From contig VXAY01005815.1 in the NCBI GenBank assembly GCA_013399855.1, positions 248,001 to 312,000 on the forward strand: DNA of 64,000 nucleotides, read 5' to 3'. Position numbers and translations under genes: made by a program. Shown here piece after piece: positions 1 through 11,800 of this stretch. Origin of the DNA: Oxyruncus cristatus. Its lineage: Eukaryota; Chordata; Aves; Passeriformes; Cotingidae. Positions within the stretch are counted from its first letter, which is position 1. Every line of letters starts with the position of its first letter. Under the pieces are notes generated by a model that did not search any database, was not told the DNA's origin, and was given only the letters and a program-made list of their open reading frames with translations.

Positions 1-1740
1 GCAGCAGGCTCTGGGTCAGGGCCCTGGGACAAAAGGCAGAGCAGTGGCTCCATTTGCTTTAGAAATTCCACCCACGAGTGCAACACTTGTCGGAGGAGTC
101 CCATTCCCTCTACGTGAAACAGCTCACAGTCCTCTGGTCTGCTGTTCCAACCACTGCTTCAGCAAGTGACATTTTGGGCACATAAATAATCACCCTTTGG
201 ATCCAGGAGGTCTCATTTTCCCTGCCAGCCACCTCCTGCCCCTTCCCTCGTGTCCAGCTCTGATCCACAGACCTTTTGTGAGTCTCAGGTGCGAAAAACA
301 GGCCAGTCCCAAGGCCTGAACGGAAACTGGAAAACAAACCAAGCTAAATAAAATATCCAAGCCAGGCATTTTGTGCATATGTAGCAACATCTGCGGCTAT
401 CCAGAAAGTCTGAAGCCTCTCCTAAACTCTAGACAATGACCATTTTTACTGAGGATGAGAGTCACTTGGGTCATTTCCCCAGCGCTGAGGAATGGGGATC
501 AAACACAAAATAACCCCTTGTTTTCCAACCTGATCAATATTTATAACCTTTGTTTTCTTAGTTATGGTACATGTCTTTTTCTCTGTTTCAGGACGTGCCC
601 TGGAAGGTGTCGACTGTTGAATCCTGAAGACGGAAATGAGGTTTTTTTTATTTTTTATTTAATGATATTTTAGATTTTCATTTATTTTAGCTACTGCAGT
701 TTGATAAAGCCAACATTTCTGGAAGCTAAGCAAAAGTCCAAGAAGGATAGTTATCATCCATCAAGGTTTTACTATGCAGCATCCACTATAAATAGTCTAA
801 GCCTTCAGCAAAGCAACAGGGAGGAAAGTGGTGGGCAGTGGTGCAGCTGATAAACCTGTGGATAGAAAGGAAGGAATGGCCTGGCCAGGCTTGGGGTAGG
901 TCCAGGTGGGAGCAGGGGACAGATATTATTGCCATGCTTGAAGAAAGAATTGTGAGTTGAAAGTGAACAGCAGGGAAAAGCTGACTCCAGGAAAGGTAAT
1001 GGCAAAGCTTCCAGTGATTGCACTGCATTTCATGAAAGTTTCACTGCATTTCATAAAGATTTCTCTTACGTGGCTTACACCCGTGGTCAGGTGTATTGCT
1101 CATTTTGGTGGATATTCAAATTCATAAAATTTGTTGCATTTATAGTATTAATAAAGCTAAAGCCTATAAAAAGGAGGCATTTGGAGGAAAAAAATCCTCC
1201 TGAAAATTTAGTTAACGCAGGACAGATGTTTCTTCTCCTACTGACAGTCAGCAGTTCCTAATAACGGAATTTGCTCCCTTTTTAATTAAAAAGACCAGTG
1301 TTCACTGAAAGGTGAATAAGAATAGATGTTTGGCAAAGGCTTTTAAAGTGTATTTTGAAGCAGATCTGTTTTATTTCCAAACTCCCAGCTGCTTGTAAGT
1401 CTAAATCTCTGAACTGACTCTGTTGATTTCGTAATTAAATATGATATATCCCCTTATCTTCTCGCTTTAGAAACCACTCAGCGTTGAACTCTCCATTGTG
1501 CAATTCATCTGCTCCTAGATGGGTGAGGATGGGGAGTAAGGGCTGGTTTGGGCTGGAGTCGTTTCACTTGCTGGAAAACAACTGGAACCAATTTTGCATC
1601 CGAGTGTCACGCTTTGTCATTTGACATCGGGCAGAACCACGAGACTTTCCCCTCGAAACGTCACACAGCAAACGAGACTGATGACTCCTGGCTCCAGGGT
1701 GAGAGTCTGTTCGTGGCCCTCTTCCCTGGCAAATCTGCCT

Positions 1741-1880
1741 CCATGGGAAGAGAGGAGAGGAAAGGAGAGGACAGGACAGGACAGGTTGGCACAAGGGACT
1801 TAGGACAAGGGACAAGGGACAAAGAGAGGAGAGGAAAGGAGAAGAAGAAGGACAGGAAGAGGGAGAGGAGAGGAGAGTGA
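1741..1880. repeat. Purine-rich low-complexity tract with short repeats
   Basis: Mostly A and G, with local repeats GGACA (x3 near 1770) and ACAAGGG (x3 near 1790-1820), then GAGGAGAGG motifs. It is unrelated in unit to the promoter minisatellite. Confidence 0.8.
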
Positions 1881-2468
1881 GGGTCAGTGCAGGAGAAGAT
1901 AAACCTCCCAAGCCAGTGTGAAGAGGCTTAGCCCTCAACAGCCAAAGGGAAACCAGTCCCTTGACATTGAGGACAGGGGCCAAAGGATTTGCCAGAGGGT
2001 CAGGCATTTGGCTGGGGACTGGGATCCTGAATTACTGGTTGGATAAAGGGAAGAGATCCAGGGCTGATGGGCCTCCCATCAAGTTTTCCTGGAGAGGAAA
2101 AAGTCTTTCTAGAAATCCTGCCCTGACCTTTCCCTGTGCTCCTGCGCCTGCCCAGAGCTCACTGGTCTCTTACCCAGGCCAGGAAGGATTTTCCTTGGCA
2201 CCCAAGCTTGGATCACATTAGTTATTGCTTGTTTTTTTCAGACTTAGGCTTGGCTAGAAAACAGTATTACATTTAATAAAAAACAATGGAGGCTTCAATA
2301 TTTATTTTCTTTTGAGCTTAGAAGTGAAATTGAAACTGTCCAAGAAAATCAGCTCCCCCCAACTCACCCTCATAAATCTTCCAGCCAATCTGAGCCGAGG
2401 GGGTTTATTTGCTCACTTGGGGGTTTTTTTTGTTCCTTTTTTTTTTTTTTTTTTTTTACAAAAAGGTG

Positions 2469-2472
2469 NNNN
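2469..2472. other. Assembly gap (4 N) inside a poly-T region
   Basis: Four N between T-rich runs (about 2423-2490). It is a length-uncertain homopolymer joint and disrupts nothing coding. Confidence 0.97.
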
Positions 2473-2722
2473 TTTTTTTTTTTTAGCAAAAAGTGTAATC
2501 GAAATTTCCCCAGTCTTTTTTTTTTTTTTTCTATTATGGAAGCAGAGGGGGAAAGAGACTGAACGGATGTCTTCGAACTTTTTAAAACACCTCTAAAGAA
2601 TTTGGAGGTCTGGAAGTTACCACATTTCCTTGGTGAGGGTCAGCTTTCACCCCAGCCGGAACCAGCTGTGACTGCAGTTAGAGACAGCAGATTGTGTCAG
2701 AAAAGCCTGTGACAGATGGCCC

Positions 2723-2766
2723 ACATATATATATCTATATACATATATATATATGTATACATACCA
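2723..2766. repeat. TA-rich microsatellite
   Basis: An imperfect (TA)n run with interspersed C and G (CATATATATATCTATATACA and onward). It is a simple repeat with no sign of function. Confidence 0.9.
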
Positions 2767-5700
2767 AACCATATATTCACCCACCTTTGCAAAATGTTTT
2801 GTGACCCTCAGGTGAACGCTTGACTTTTTAAGAGCAAAACATTAATATTGCTTCACTGTGGCAGAAAAGCAGCTTTCCACCTCAAAGGCTTTATTAGCTA
2901 ATGGGGGACAAAAATAATCTAACTGCTTGCTAGAAATGGAGAAATTAATTGCACTCAATGTCATCGAATTCCTAGGAAAAAATATTTAGGTATTTTAACA
3001 GCATTGAAATAAATGGACTGCCAACTGCAAACAGCTGAGCTCCAGAGAGAGGGCTTGGCTCACAGTGGGAACCAGCCCAGGGCTAACTGCTAACGTGGCT
3101 TTTATTCAGTGCTCTATTCCAGGTATGGCTGTCATCCAAGGAGATGATAAACTCCAACACCTTATAATTATTTCAGCAAAAACAGCTTGGAACAATGCAT
3201 TTGAAATTAGAGGGTACCAAAAAGATGGAAAGTGTGGTGAACCTACTTTCGATACCGCTTTCTGTTGTTCTTCAAGGACAAAACTCTCTTCTCTACAATT
3301 TATATGAAGTGAGAGAAAATCTGACAACTCCCAAAACTATTGGACTCCCTGTGTGTCAGCAGTCACTTTGGCTGGGATGTGCAGAACAGGCTCTGAACCG
3401 TTCCTCCCTCAGGCTTATCACTGGAGCAGGGCTAGCTCTCAAAAAATATTCTTTTTACACTTCAATCCTCAAGCACATCAGAGGACCCCTCGCCAGATCT
3501 GCGGTGCTCCAGCAGCTGCAGTCCATCAAATGCGTTCAAGAATGCAAAAAAAATGATAAGAAAAGCCGTGGATGAGATGCTGGGCTGGGAGTCAGGAGGC
3601 TTTGGTGCTGCTCCAGCACAGCCAGAGACCTGCCAGGCAGGGGGAAGCTCTCCCCACTGCTCCACGCTCCTCTTTGCTTCATCAATTTAGGGCATGAAGC
3701 CTTTAGGGAAAGCAGCGTGTGTGTGAGGCCAAAGGCAGCAGGGAGCACTAAGCAGCTACACTCTCGTATTGGGCTTTCAGGCATCAGTGAAATGTCAACA
3801 AGAATAAATTGGCTTAGACAGCAGCACTTCCCCCTCTTCATCGCCGCTGGCCGCGTAGTAAACGCAGCCCAAAACCTCCACAGCACCTTCCCAGACCCAA
3901 AATTCCCCCTGAGCCGCCCTGAGCCCCACGGGAGCTGGCTCAGGCAGGAGGGCTCTGCAGCTGCACCAGGAAGGTCAACAATTTCTGACATTCGTTCAAA
4001 TAAAGGCTCAAATCCATTTGACTGCTGTGGTCTCCTACAGCTTCCTGAAACTGTGTGTGGACTGACTGTGTGTGTGTGCGAGTGCCCATGGAAACATGAT
4101 GGTAAAAGGTAACATGCCTGCACCCAAGAATCCCTGGGTTTAGCACAGGGATTCTTCCTTGAGGGGCTGCTATACTGCAGCCTGTGGAGAGCAAGAGACT
4201 GAGCCTGAGGAATTTGAGGGATACCTCTATTCATTTCTGAAAGAGGAAAGGAATTAGGGTACGAAATGAAAGCTGAAGACAGGATTAGGGCCGATGGAAC
4301 TAAAGGGTAAGGCATGTTGAGTCAAGTGCCTTATTCCTAAAATATTCTCCAATATATTGAAAACAAAGTTAATGAAAATTTTTCCAGCCATAATTCTGTT
4401 CGTGTTCATATTTGCTTTTCCCATGAGTTGTAGTGTGCCCCATGGTGGACTTTGTTATTTATAAGAAATGTGAAGGCAAAGGGATACACGTGCATTAGGA
4501 GCACTAAACTTCAGACCTCTATAGGACTTTTCTTGTAGAAGAAGCTCAGAACATCTGTTTATTTTTATCATGTCCAATTGCCATGGAGAAGTGAACACCC
4601 TGTGTTATTCACAGGAAGATGACATAGCTATTCTTCTGCAAAACAGAAATTGCTTTTTAAGTATTTCCAATCATAAATCAGGAAAACACCCAAAAAATCC
4701 ACATTCCACCCATGGCCCAAAGTACCACACCCTATTCTGTCAATTTAAAATAAATGAGTGTGATAACCTTCAGTTCGATTTGGGCGTGTCCTGCCCTGAG
4801 AAGGTCGGCAGGACGGGGTGACTTCGGAGCTCTGCTGTGCCCCAGCCTTCCTCTGGGTGCTGAAGGGATTTTCCCGGGCAGCCTGGCAGAAAACCGTTCT
4901 CTCCTGGATTTCAGGAATCGACTGCTTGCAGTGAACGTGCCAGAGCGACCCACCAGAGCGTGACTCTTGCAGGACAACCTGTCCGGGAGACAATTAATGT
5001 GTTTCAGGGAAGAAGACCATTATGGTGCTCTGCAAGCAGAAAGCTGCTAATGGAATTAAATCCGTGTGGTGATGTGAGCCAGTCCCTGGGCTCTGCCCTG
5101 CTCTAAATCAAGCCTGTCACAGACTGATTATTTTAGCAATAATGTCACGTAATATGCCCCAAAATGAATAACCCCAGTGAAGACCTACCTGTGCACTCCT
5201 GTCCTGTGGTTTCTCTTTCCTTTTCCTTCTACCTTCCACCAACCCCTGTCTGCATTTTCCCTCTGGCAGGAAACATTAGTTCCTGCTGGTAAGAACATTA
5301 GTTCCTCTGGCACCTTTGTGGGCATCCCATGCCAATAAGACTGGAAACGCCACTGACAGATGTGCTCTGCCTTCTGCCCTGGACTTCTGCTCGAAGGAGC
5401 AGGAGAGGTGAAAGAAGGAAAGTGGAGACACCATCACTAAGCAACCGATAAACCCTCAGATCACGAACTACTGGCTTTTCCTTTTGGCAATATAGCTCCT
5501 TCAAAATACATGGACAATTGGCTAGAGAGTGCAAGGTCCCCTTCAGGAACCTCATTTTTCTGTTTTCCTTTCGTATCCCGCTCTCCATTTCCTCAGTGTG
5601 AGTTATGCCCTACTTGCATCACCTCAATAAGTGGATGTCACATCTTTATTTAAAAACAACAAACCCGAGCATCACTCAGTATGCTGAGGTACGAGATGAT

Positions 5701-8700
5701 GTTGACTGAGGAACCACCAGCAGTGTCTGCACACACACCAGCATCCCAGGGAACACCAACACACTGCTTTGAAGTGGCTTTGTGAGCGTTGGTGGGGGAT
5801 GTATCGCTCCTAGGTCCCCTGATCTATTTGGATAATTAGAACTCAGCTGTATTGGGAATTAATTCAACGCCTCCGGCTCTTGCAACATTACAAGGACAAT
5901 TGCCAGGCACAAGGTTTTCCTTTGTAAAACATAGCTTTAGTCTCATAATCCCAGCCTGATATTTCACCCTCCAGCTATTTCCCACATTTTTTTTTAATCA
6001 TTAAAGTAGGCTTTCAATTAACTTGTCTTATGGATCAGATACCACCTGCAGATACAAATACAAACATAAAAAAGGAAGGTTGCTCAGAGGCTAGAGGAAA
6101 AATCCTGTACTTTGTCACTTGTTTAAATCCAGCCAGCTTGAGAGAGAGTGGGGGCTTGAGTGAGAGCTGGTGGCTCTGGAGGAGGTGAGGCTGAGCTTTC
6201 TGTGTGCACCATGCAGCACATCTTCTATAGGCACTGCTGACTTTTATGGTACTATGGGACACAAAATGGATCATCCTATAGATGAGTGACTTGTTTAATG
6301 GAAGAAGAAGCCTGTATGATTATCCATTTTAAAAATATTTTAACAAATAACTTCAAAACTCTCAGATTATTTTTCTGCAGGATCTTTGCAAGCACTGACC
6401 TGGTGCTGTGCTCCCTACTTGTACATATTGGGGATGAGAGGGAATTCTCTCTCTTACACCTCCACACCACTGGGAAAGCAACCATCAAAATCTCAAATGA
6501 CTGGCTAATACTATCAGAATAAAACTACACATTGCAGGGACTCCAGCCGATGTGAAATGACTGAGATGACTTATCTTGCTGCAATTTCCACTGGGAGGAC
6601 CACAGGAGAAGGAGCTGCCACATCAGCAAGAAAGAGCCATATCACTTTTGGAGCAGCCACGGCGCAGGGCAGGAGCAGGTACCAGAGGATAGTGACAGAG
6701 GAGACATATGTTGGTTTACAAAAGTCCTGGCAGATGGGTTCACACGTGCATGAATCAAAAACCTCTAAAGGTAAGAACCAAAGGAAAGACTGGTTGTATT
6801 CATCCCCAAATCATCTTACTTTCAAATGAGGAACTTAGGAATTACTATCCAGTGCTAAAATGCTCATAATGGGGGTCATAAAATCCAACCAGTTTCCCTG
6901 CAAAGGCAGCTGAGATAACAGAGCTGCTTTTCCTTCCTGGTTCTTACAAGCAACTGAACGACTGTGGAAAATCCAGTGATGTGTGTGAGCTCCCCTTCGT
7001 GGCTGGCACAGCTGAGCTGGACTTTCTAAGGAGTGCAGTGTCCTCTGTGAGGGAGCTCTGCAATGCCTCACTGCGAGCAGAGCCGAACCACAGGGCACAC
7101 CAGCCTTGTTCCTGCTGCTGGTGGTTCTTGGAAATGGGACTCCAGTATCTCCAGGACCCTGCATGAAATATCCCACTGGGGGAACTATCCTGGGGCACTT
7201 CACCAAAGGCACAGGCAACCTGGTTTACAGAAGGCAAACAGTGAAAATCGGTTTTTACACCATTTCTTTTTAAATTGTTTGTTCTCTGGCTCAGCCTCTC
7301 CACTGTCTCCCAGAGACAGGTGTCCAGGATCCTCTCTTGTCAATTCTTGGAAGTGAGGAGTAGTCCCTTGGAGTTACGGTAACTCCCTCAGGGAATGGTG
7401 CCAAAGACACAATCCTCTTTCTAATACTGTTAAGTGCACAAGGACCATCTGTAACAGAAACATCATTTCAATCAACTGAGATGATGCCATAAGGGCAGCT
7501 ATCGATTAGAGAAAAGAAACAGACCTAAATGAGCAAAGGCAAACCAGCGATGACTTTGAGCTGGCATTCAGTGCAGGTCTTTGTTCAGACTAGAGCTCTG
7601 CCACTCCGGGGAGCAGCCAACCCTCCTCCTGTTTTCTGGATGCAGTTACACCTACTGAAGCTCACATATCTTTATCCCACAGCTGGTAGCTGGACTAGAG
7701 CAGCTGAGCAGATACAGAAAACTCCTGATGAATTCTGTGGTCTGGGTTACAAAGCAGGCGAAAATGACAACTGCTTACTTCCCTGTAACACTTTCAAATC
7801 AACTTTCTATGTATTACTAAGCTATGGATGAGGCAACCAATCAGTTCTGACTGAGAAGGGCTGGGATTTGTGTGTTCAGCTGTTCCTTGTAATATAGGAA
7901 AGAAAACATCTGCATCAATTCAGTCATCTCTGTGAGCAACAGCGTAGATCAGACACTACAGAGCAGGCAGAACTTGTATTGAAACTCTGAGGGTTAGGAC
8001 ATATCTGATACAAAATTTTTTTTAATGATGTTTTAATGCTTTTAAAAATACGAAGCCCTCCTTTTAACAAATAAACTTTCAGAAAAAGCAACTAACAAAC
8101 AAAAGCAAGTCTTTTACGTCTACCCACAGTGGTAACCAGTTAGGGCTAAACCCAGAAATGCCTGGGGTTTTTTACTATTTGGTGCATAGCAGTGCAGCAG
8201 TTGAAAAACACAGGTCTTTTACAAACAAGCTGCAGGCCCTTCAAAATACTGCCCAACAGTTCTCCTGCCAAATGAGAATGATTTTACACCATATAACATG
8301 GTGTAATACACCCAACACACCCTGTGACGCACCAAGTAACACTGCGTCACTAACGAAGTTACTGGAAGCGATGCTAAAAGGAGTCATTTACTTTAAAAGT
8401 ATGCTCTTTCAGCCTGAATTATCATTTTTTTCTTTTTTTATCTGACCTGAAGAGGTGGTCTGATAAATCTCATTTGAATTCAGTCTGTCCAGCATGAAGG
8501 AAAAGTTTCTTTTTTAGAAGCGCTTGAATGTTTCCATTAAATCGCTTTTTTCTTTCCTAGACGCCTTTATAACTATGCAAAGCACTCCAACAGCTAATTT
8601 TAAATACACCACCAGTTTCAATGAGACCAATGAAATTATCCACGTTCATTGCATAAAAACTGAAATGCTTTGTAGGGCCATGATGAGCCCACACAAAGTA

Positions 8701-8808
8701 TGAACCGGGTGCTTTGATCTGAACCTACACATCCTCACACTTGGAGAGAGCAGGATTGAGGCTGCAGTCTGGTTTTCAGTGATAACCAACAGAATTCCTG
8801 AAATCTCC

Positions 8809-8838
8809 NNNNNNNNNNNNNNNNNNNNNNNNNNNNNN
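8809..8838. other. Assembly gap (30 N)
   Basis: Thirty N followed directly by a run of A then G (AAAAAAAGGGGGGG), suggesting a homopolymer that the assembly could not cross. No gene is interrupted. Confidence 0.99.
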
Positions 8839-11800
8839 AAAAAAAGGGGGGGATATTTTTGCAGCTTGGCTTTGTTAGTGCTGGGGTCTGGAGCAGATCT
8901 CCCCTCTGCATTCAGGGATGCTGATCACCTCTGCTCCCCCTTGAGCCTCGGCTGCTCCTCCTTCACTTCCAACTCTCCCATGCTGATGAGCCAGAAGGTT
9001 CACTCCCATTGTGATGAGCCAGTACTTCACCTGCTGCACTGTAATTTGATTTTCTTCATTCAGTTCTGTGCTGGGGAGATACGGTTTGCAGCAGGGCCAG
9101 TGTGTTCTGTAGGGCTGTACAAGCCTCCGGGGATGTACGCTAGAAAAATGCACAGAATAAAATACCCTGAACAATCCTGACCTCCCCAAGCACCACCTAT
9201 GCACCACAAACACTGACATGAAAGCTGTTTAAGATGAGAAAAACACAGGTATGGTCTGAGTTTCTTCAGGCAAAGCTTCAGCTGAGAAGCTCTATCAAAA
9301 CACAACTCACAGGATCTGGCCTCTGTAGGGGAACTGGGCACAGCATCCTCTCATAAAAAGGAAAACCTTTTCCCTCTGGCTGGACCATACTAACCCCAAA
9401 AATCTATAGTAAAATTCTAAATACATTTTCAGCATGCCTTTGTTCAGATCCACTTGGGAACACATCAGATTTACCATTTCCTTAAGTTAAACACTTTGCA
9501 TCTGCAACCTGCACACATCAAAGGTCAGTTTGCTGGTTTCTTATCACCTTTAATGGAGTTTTCCTTGGGAATCTCCCATCAGGCTCCTGTATCTCTACCA
9601 TACTGGGTGGAGTTGCTCTGATTACTATGTTCTCCTTAGCCTCTGTCTATATCTAATAGCAGGACTGTGTGGGAGATATCTCTGTCCTGGCCAGCAGCCA
9701 GAGAACTGACCCCCTGACATCCCACCAGGGAGCTGGAGTTGATGTACAGCTCTGCTAAGCTAGAGAAGGAGACAGCCTTTAACCTGCTCACCCATCAGTA
9801 ATGATATGAACACAGTGTTCCTTGCCAAAATTAAGTGAAGCATCACTTTATCCTCAAGGCATGCACACTTTCTCACTTTGGCTAGAAAACAGCATCAAAT
9901 GGCAGTCGAGGGACACATTGCACCATGTGAGCCTCCACCAAGGGGGTTGAATGGCAGAGCTTCCCAAATCGGGAAAAACATGCATGAGCTCAGCCAGACC
10001 TTCAGACTGAAGTGCCTCTGTTCCCAAATGAAGCTCCTGCACTTGCCTCTGAACAGTTATACTTTTTATAAAGCCACGACTTAGAAACAAATTAAAAATG
10101 ATTTACACCACTAAGCAAAACCAGACTGTCCCAGTCCCACCTCCGTGCCAGTGTTTATTCACAACTTGGGTTCTTTTGCTGGGAGGGACAAAAGGCACCT
10201 TCCAAAGGAATGAATTTGTCCTGGACCCTGATCCAGCCCCCCAGTGCCACCAGCCCCAGGTATGAGAAGATGGAGGGGAGATTCAGGTTTTAAGTCCTGT
10301 TTACAGAGCTGGGCACCATCCTGCACATCCATGTCCCTTCTCCAATTAATAGCTTGCTCCCTGCCCTACTGAAATCAGATAATCAAGAGCTGACCAGCCT
10401 GTTGGGGACATCTCTAATAGTGTGAGCCATCTGCACTCCTACAACGGGTGGTTCCTCCCACGTCACTGCAGTGAAGGTTACTGGCAGGACACTCAGTCTA
10501 CATTAGGACGTGTTCCCAGAGCTTCCCTATCATCCTGTTCTGAAGGGAATTTTACTTACAAGCTCTGATATTTCTGCAAGCACCACCCTTCAGAAGCAGC
10601 ATGTTGCAATTACATGTCAGAATCTGGCTAAGTTTGACCAGTAACTTCATATCAGTTACTACTTCTACATTCACTTAAGAACAAATAAGTCATCACTTGC
10701 AAACCCCCTTCTTCTCCACTTAAAATGTGTCTTTCATAGGATGGTTTACTAACAAGTTTTCTGTAAACTTTACAAAAAATAACTTAGAAACACGAAATCT
10801 CATTAAGGAACCATTTTTGCTATTACAGTTATCATGTGATTTACCAGCTGACTGGGACACAAAATTAATATCCACTTTTCTGGAAAAGCTGGGGTTTGGC
10901 TCAACTACAGCTCTGGAAAACAGGAGGACTGTAGTGATAATTCATGTCCTAGACTATACAGACGAGAATGAATGAAGTTTTACCAGTGAAAGTTTAATGA
11001 AAGAAAAGGTTATATTGCCCCATATTGTAATAAGCACCTGCCAGACACAGTTTGCACCAAAAAACAGATGACACAGTGACTACAGTGTATTGAGAACTAA
11101 TTTAAACACAGAAGCTCTGGAAGATTTGGAAGCCTGTCCAGTTCCTTGGAGAATTGTTACTTTTTCTAAATTTAAGTTGGGAACAGGATCCCAGCCTGCT
11201 GCTGCAGAAGAAAAGTTCTGGCTCATCAGAATCAAAAGCTCAAACGCAATTTAATTACAGTGGGCTTATAGTTGAATCCTGAAAAAACCTAAAAAGTTCA
11301 GAATAAGCAGAGCCATGTTCAATCACATATTCCTATGACAGCATCCATTTACCATAGCACAAAATTCTGGCATTTCTGCTCTCCCAGCTACAAACAGATA
11401 CATAAAAATCTAAGAGATCAGATGTATAGCATTTCTGACACGACCAGCTACACCTGGAAATACAGGCCATGTAGGAGGGTTAAGCCTCCTGGCACTTGTC
11501 AGCTGTGCTCTGGCCCACATCTGATGAGGAAAGAACTCAGTTGTTATCCCAGTGGCCAAACTGCAGATGTTGTTGTCCACATGTGGGCGTTTTTTAAGGG
11601 CAGTCTGAAAGCAATTACAAACCCAGTCAAACAAGAAACCTGAGGTTAGGTTGCCTTAATTTCATTTGAGACATCTGATTGAAGCTCTGCTTCTCAGGCC
11701 ACAGTAGACTGTCACAACATGTCAGTTAATTATGGAAGTCCAGCTATTAAAAAAACAAACAAGCTTGCACTTTCATTGGAGCTGAAATACTTCCAAAGCC

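Larger units (their letters stand above)
1..8808. other. Upstream intergenic DNA, no gene seen
   Basis: Many short open frames occur on both strands, but none has family resemblance, good splice context or coding-like composition. Contents are the purine tract at 1741, the T runs and 4-N gap at 2423-2490, the TA repeat at 2723, a duplicated AACATTAGTTCCT (5273 and 5297), and two neighbouring hairpins at 8284-8350. One weak exon-like site at 592-627 is discussed in the findings. Confidence 0.6.
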
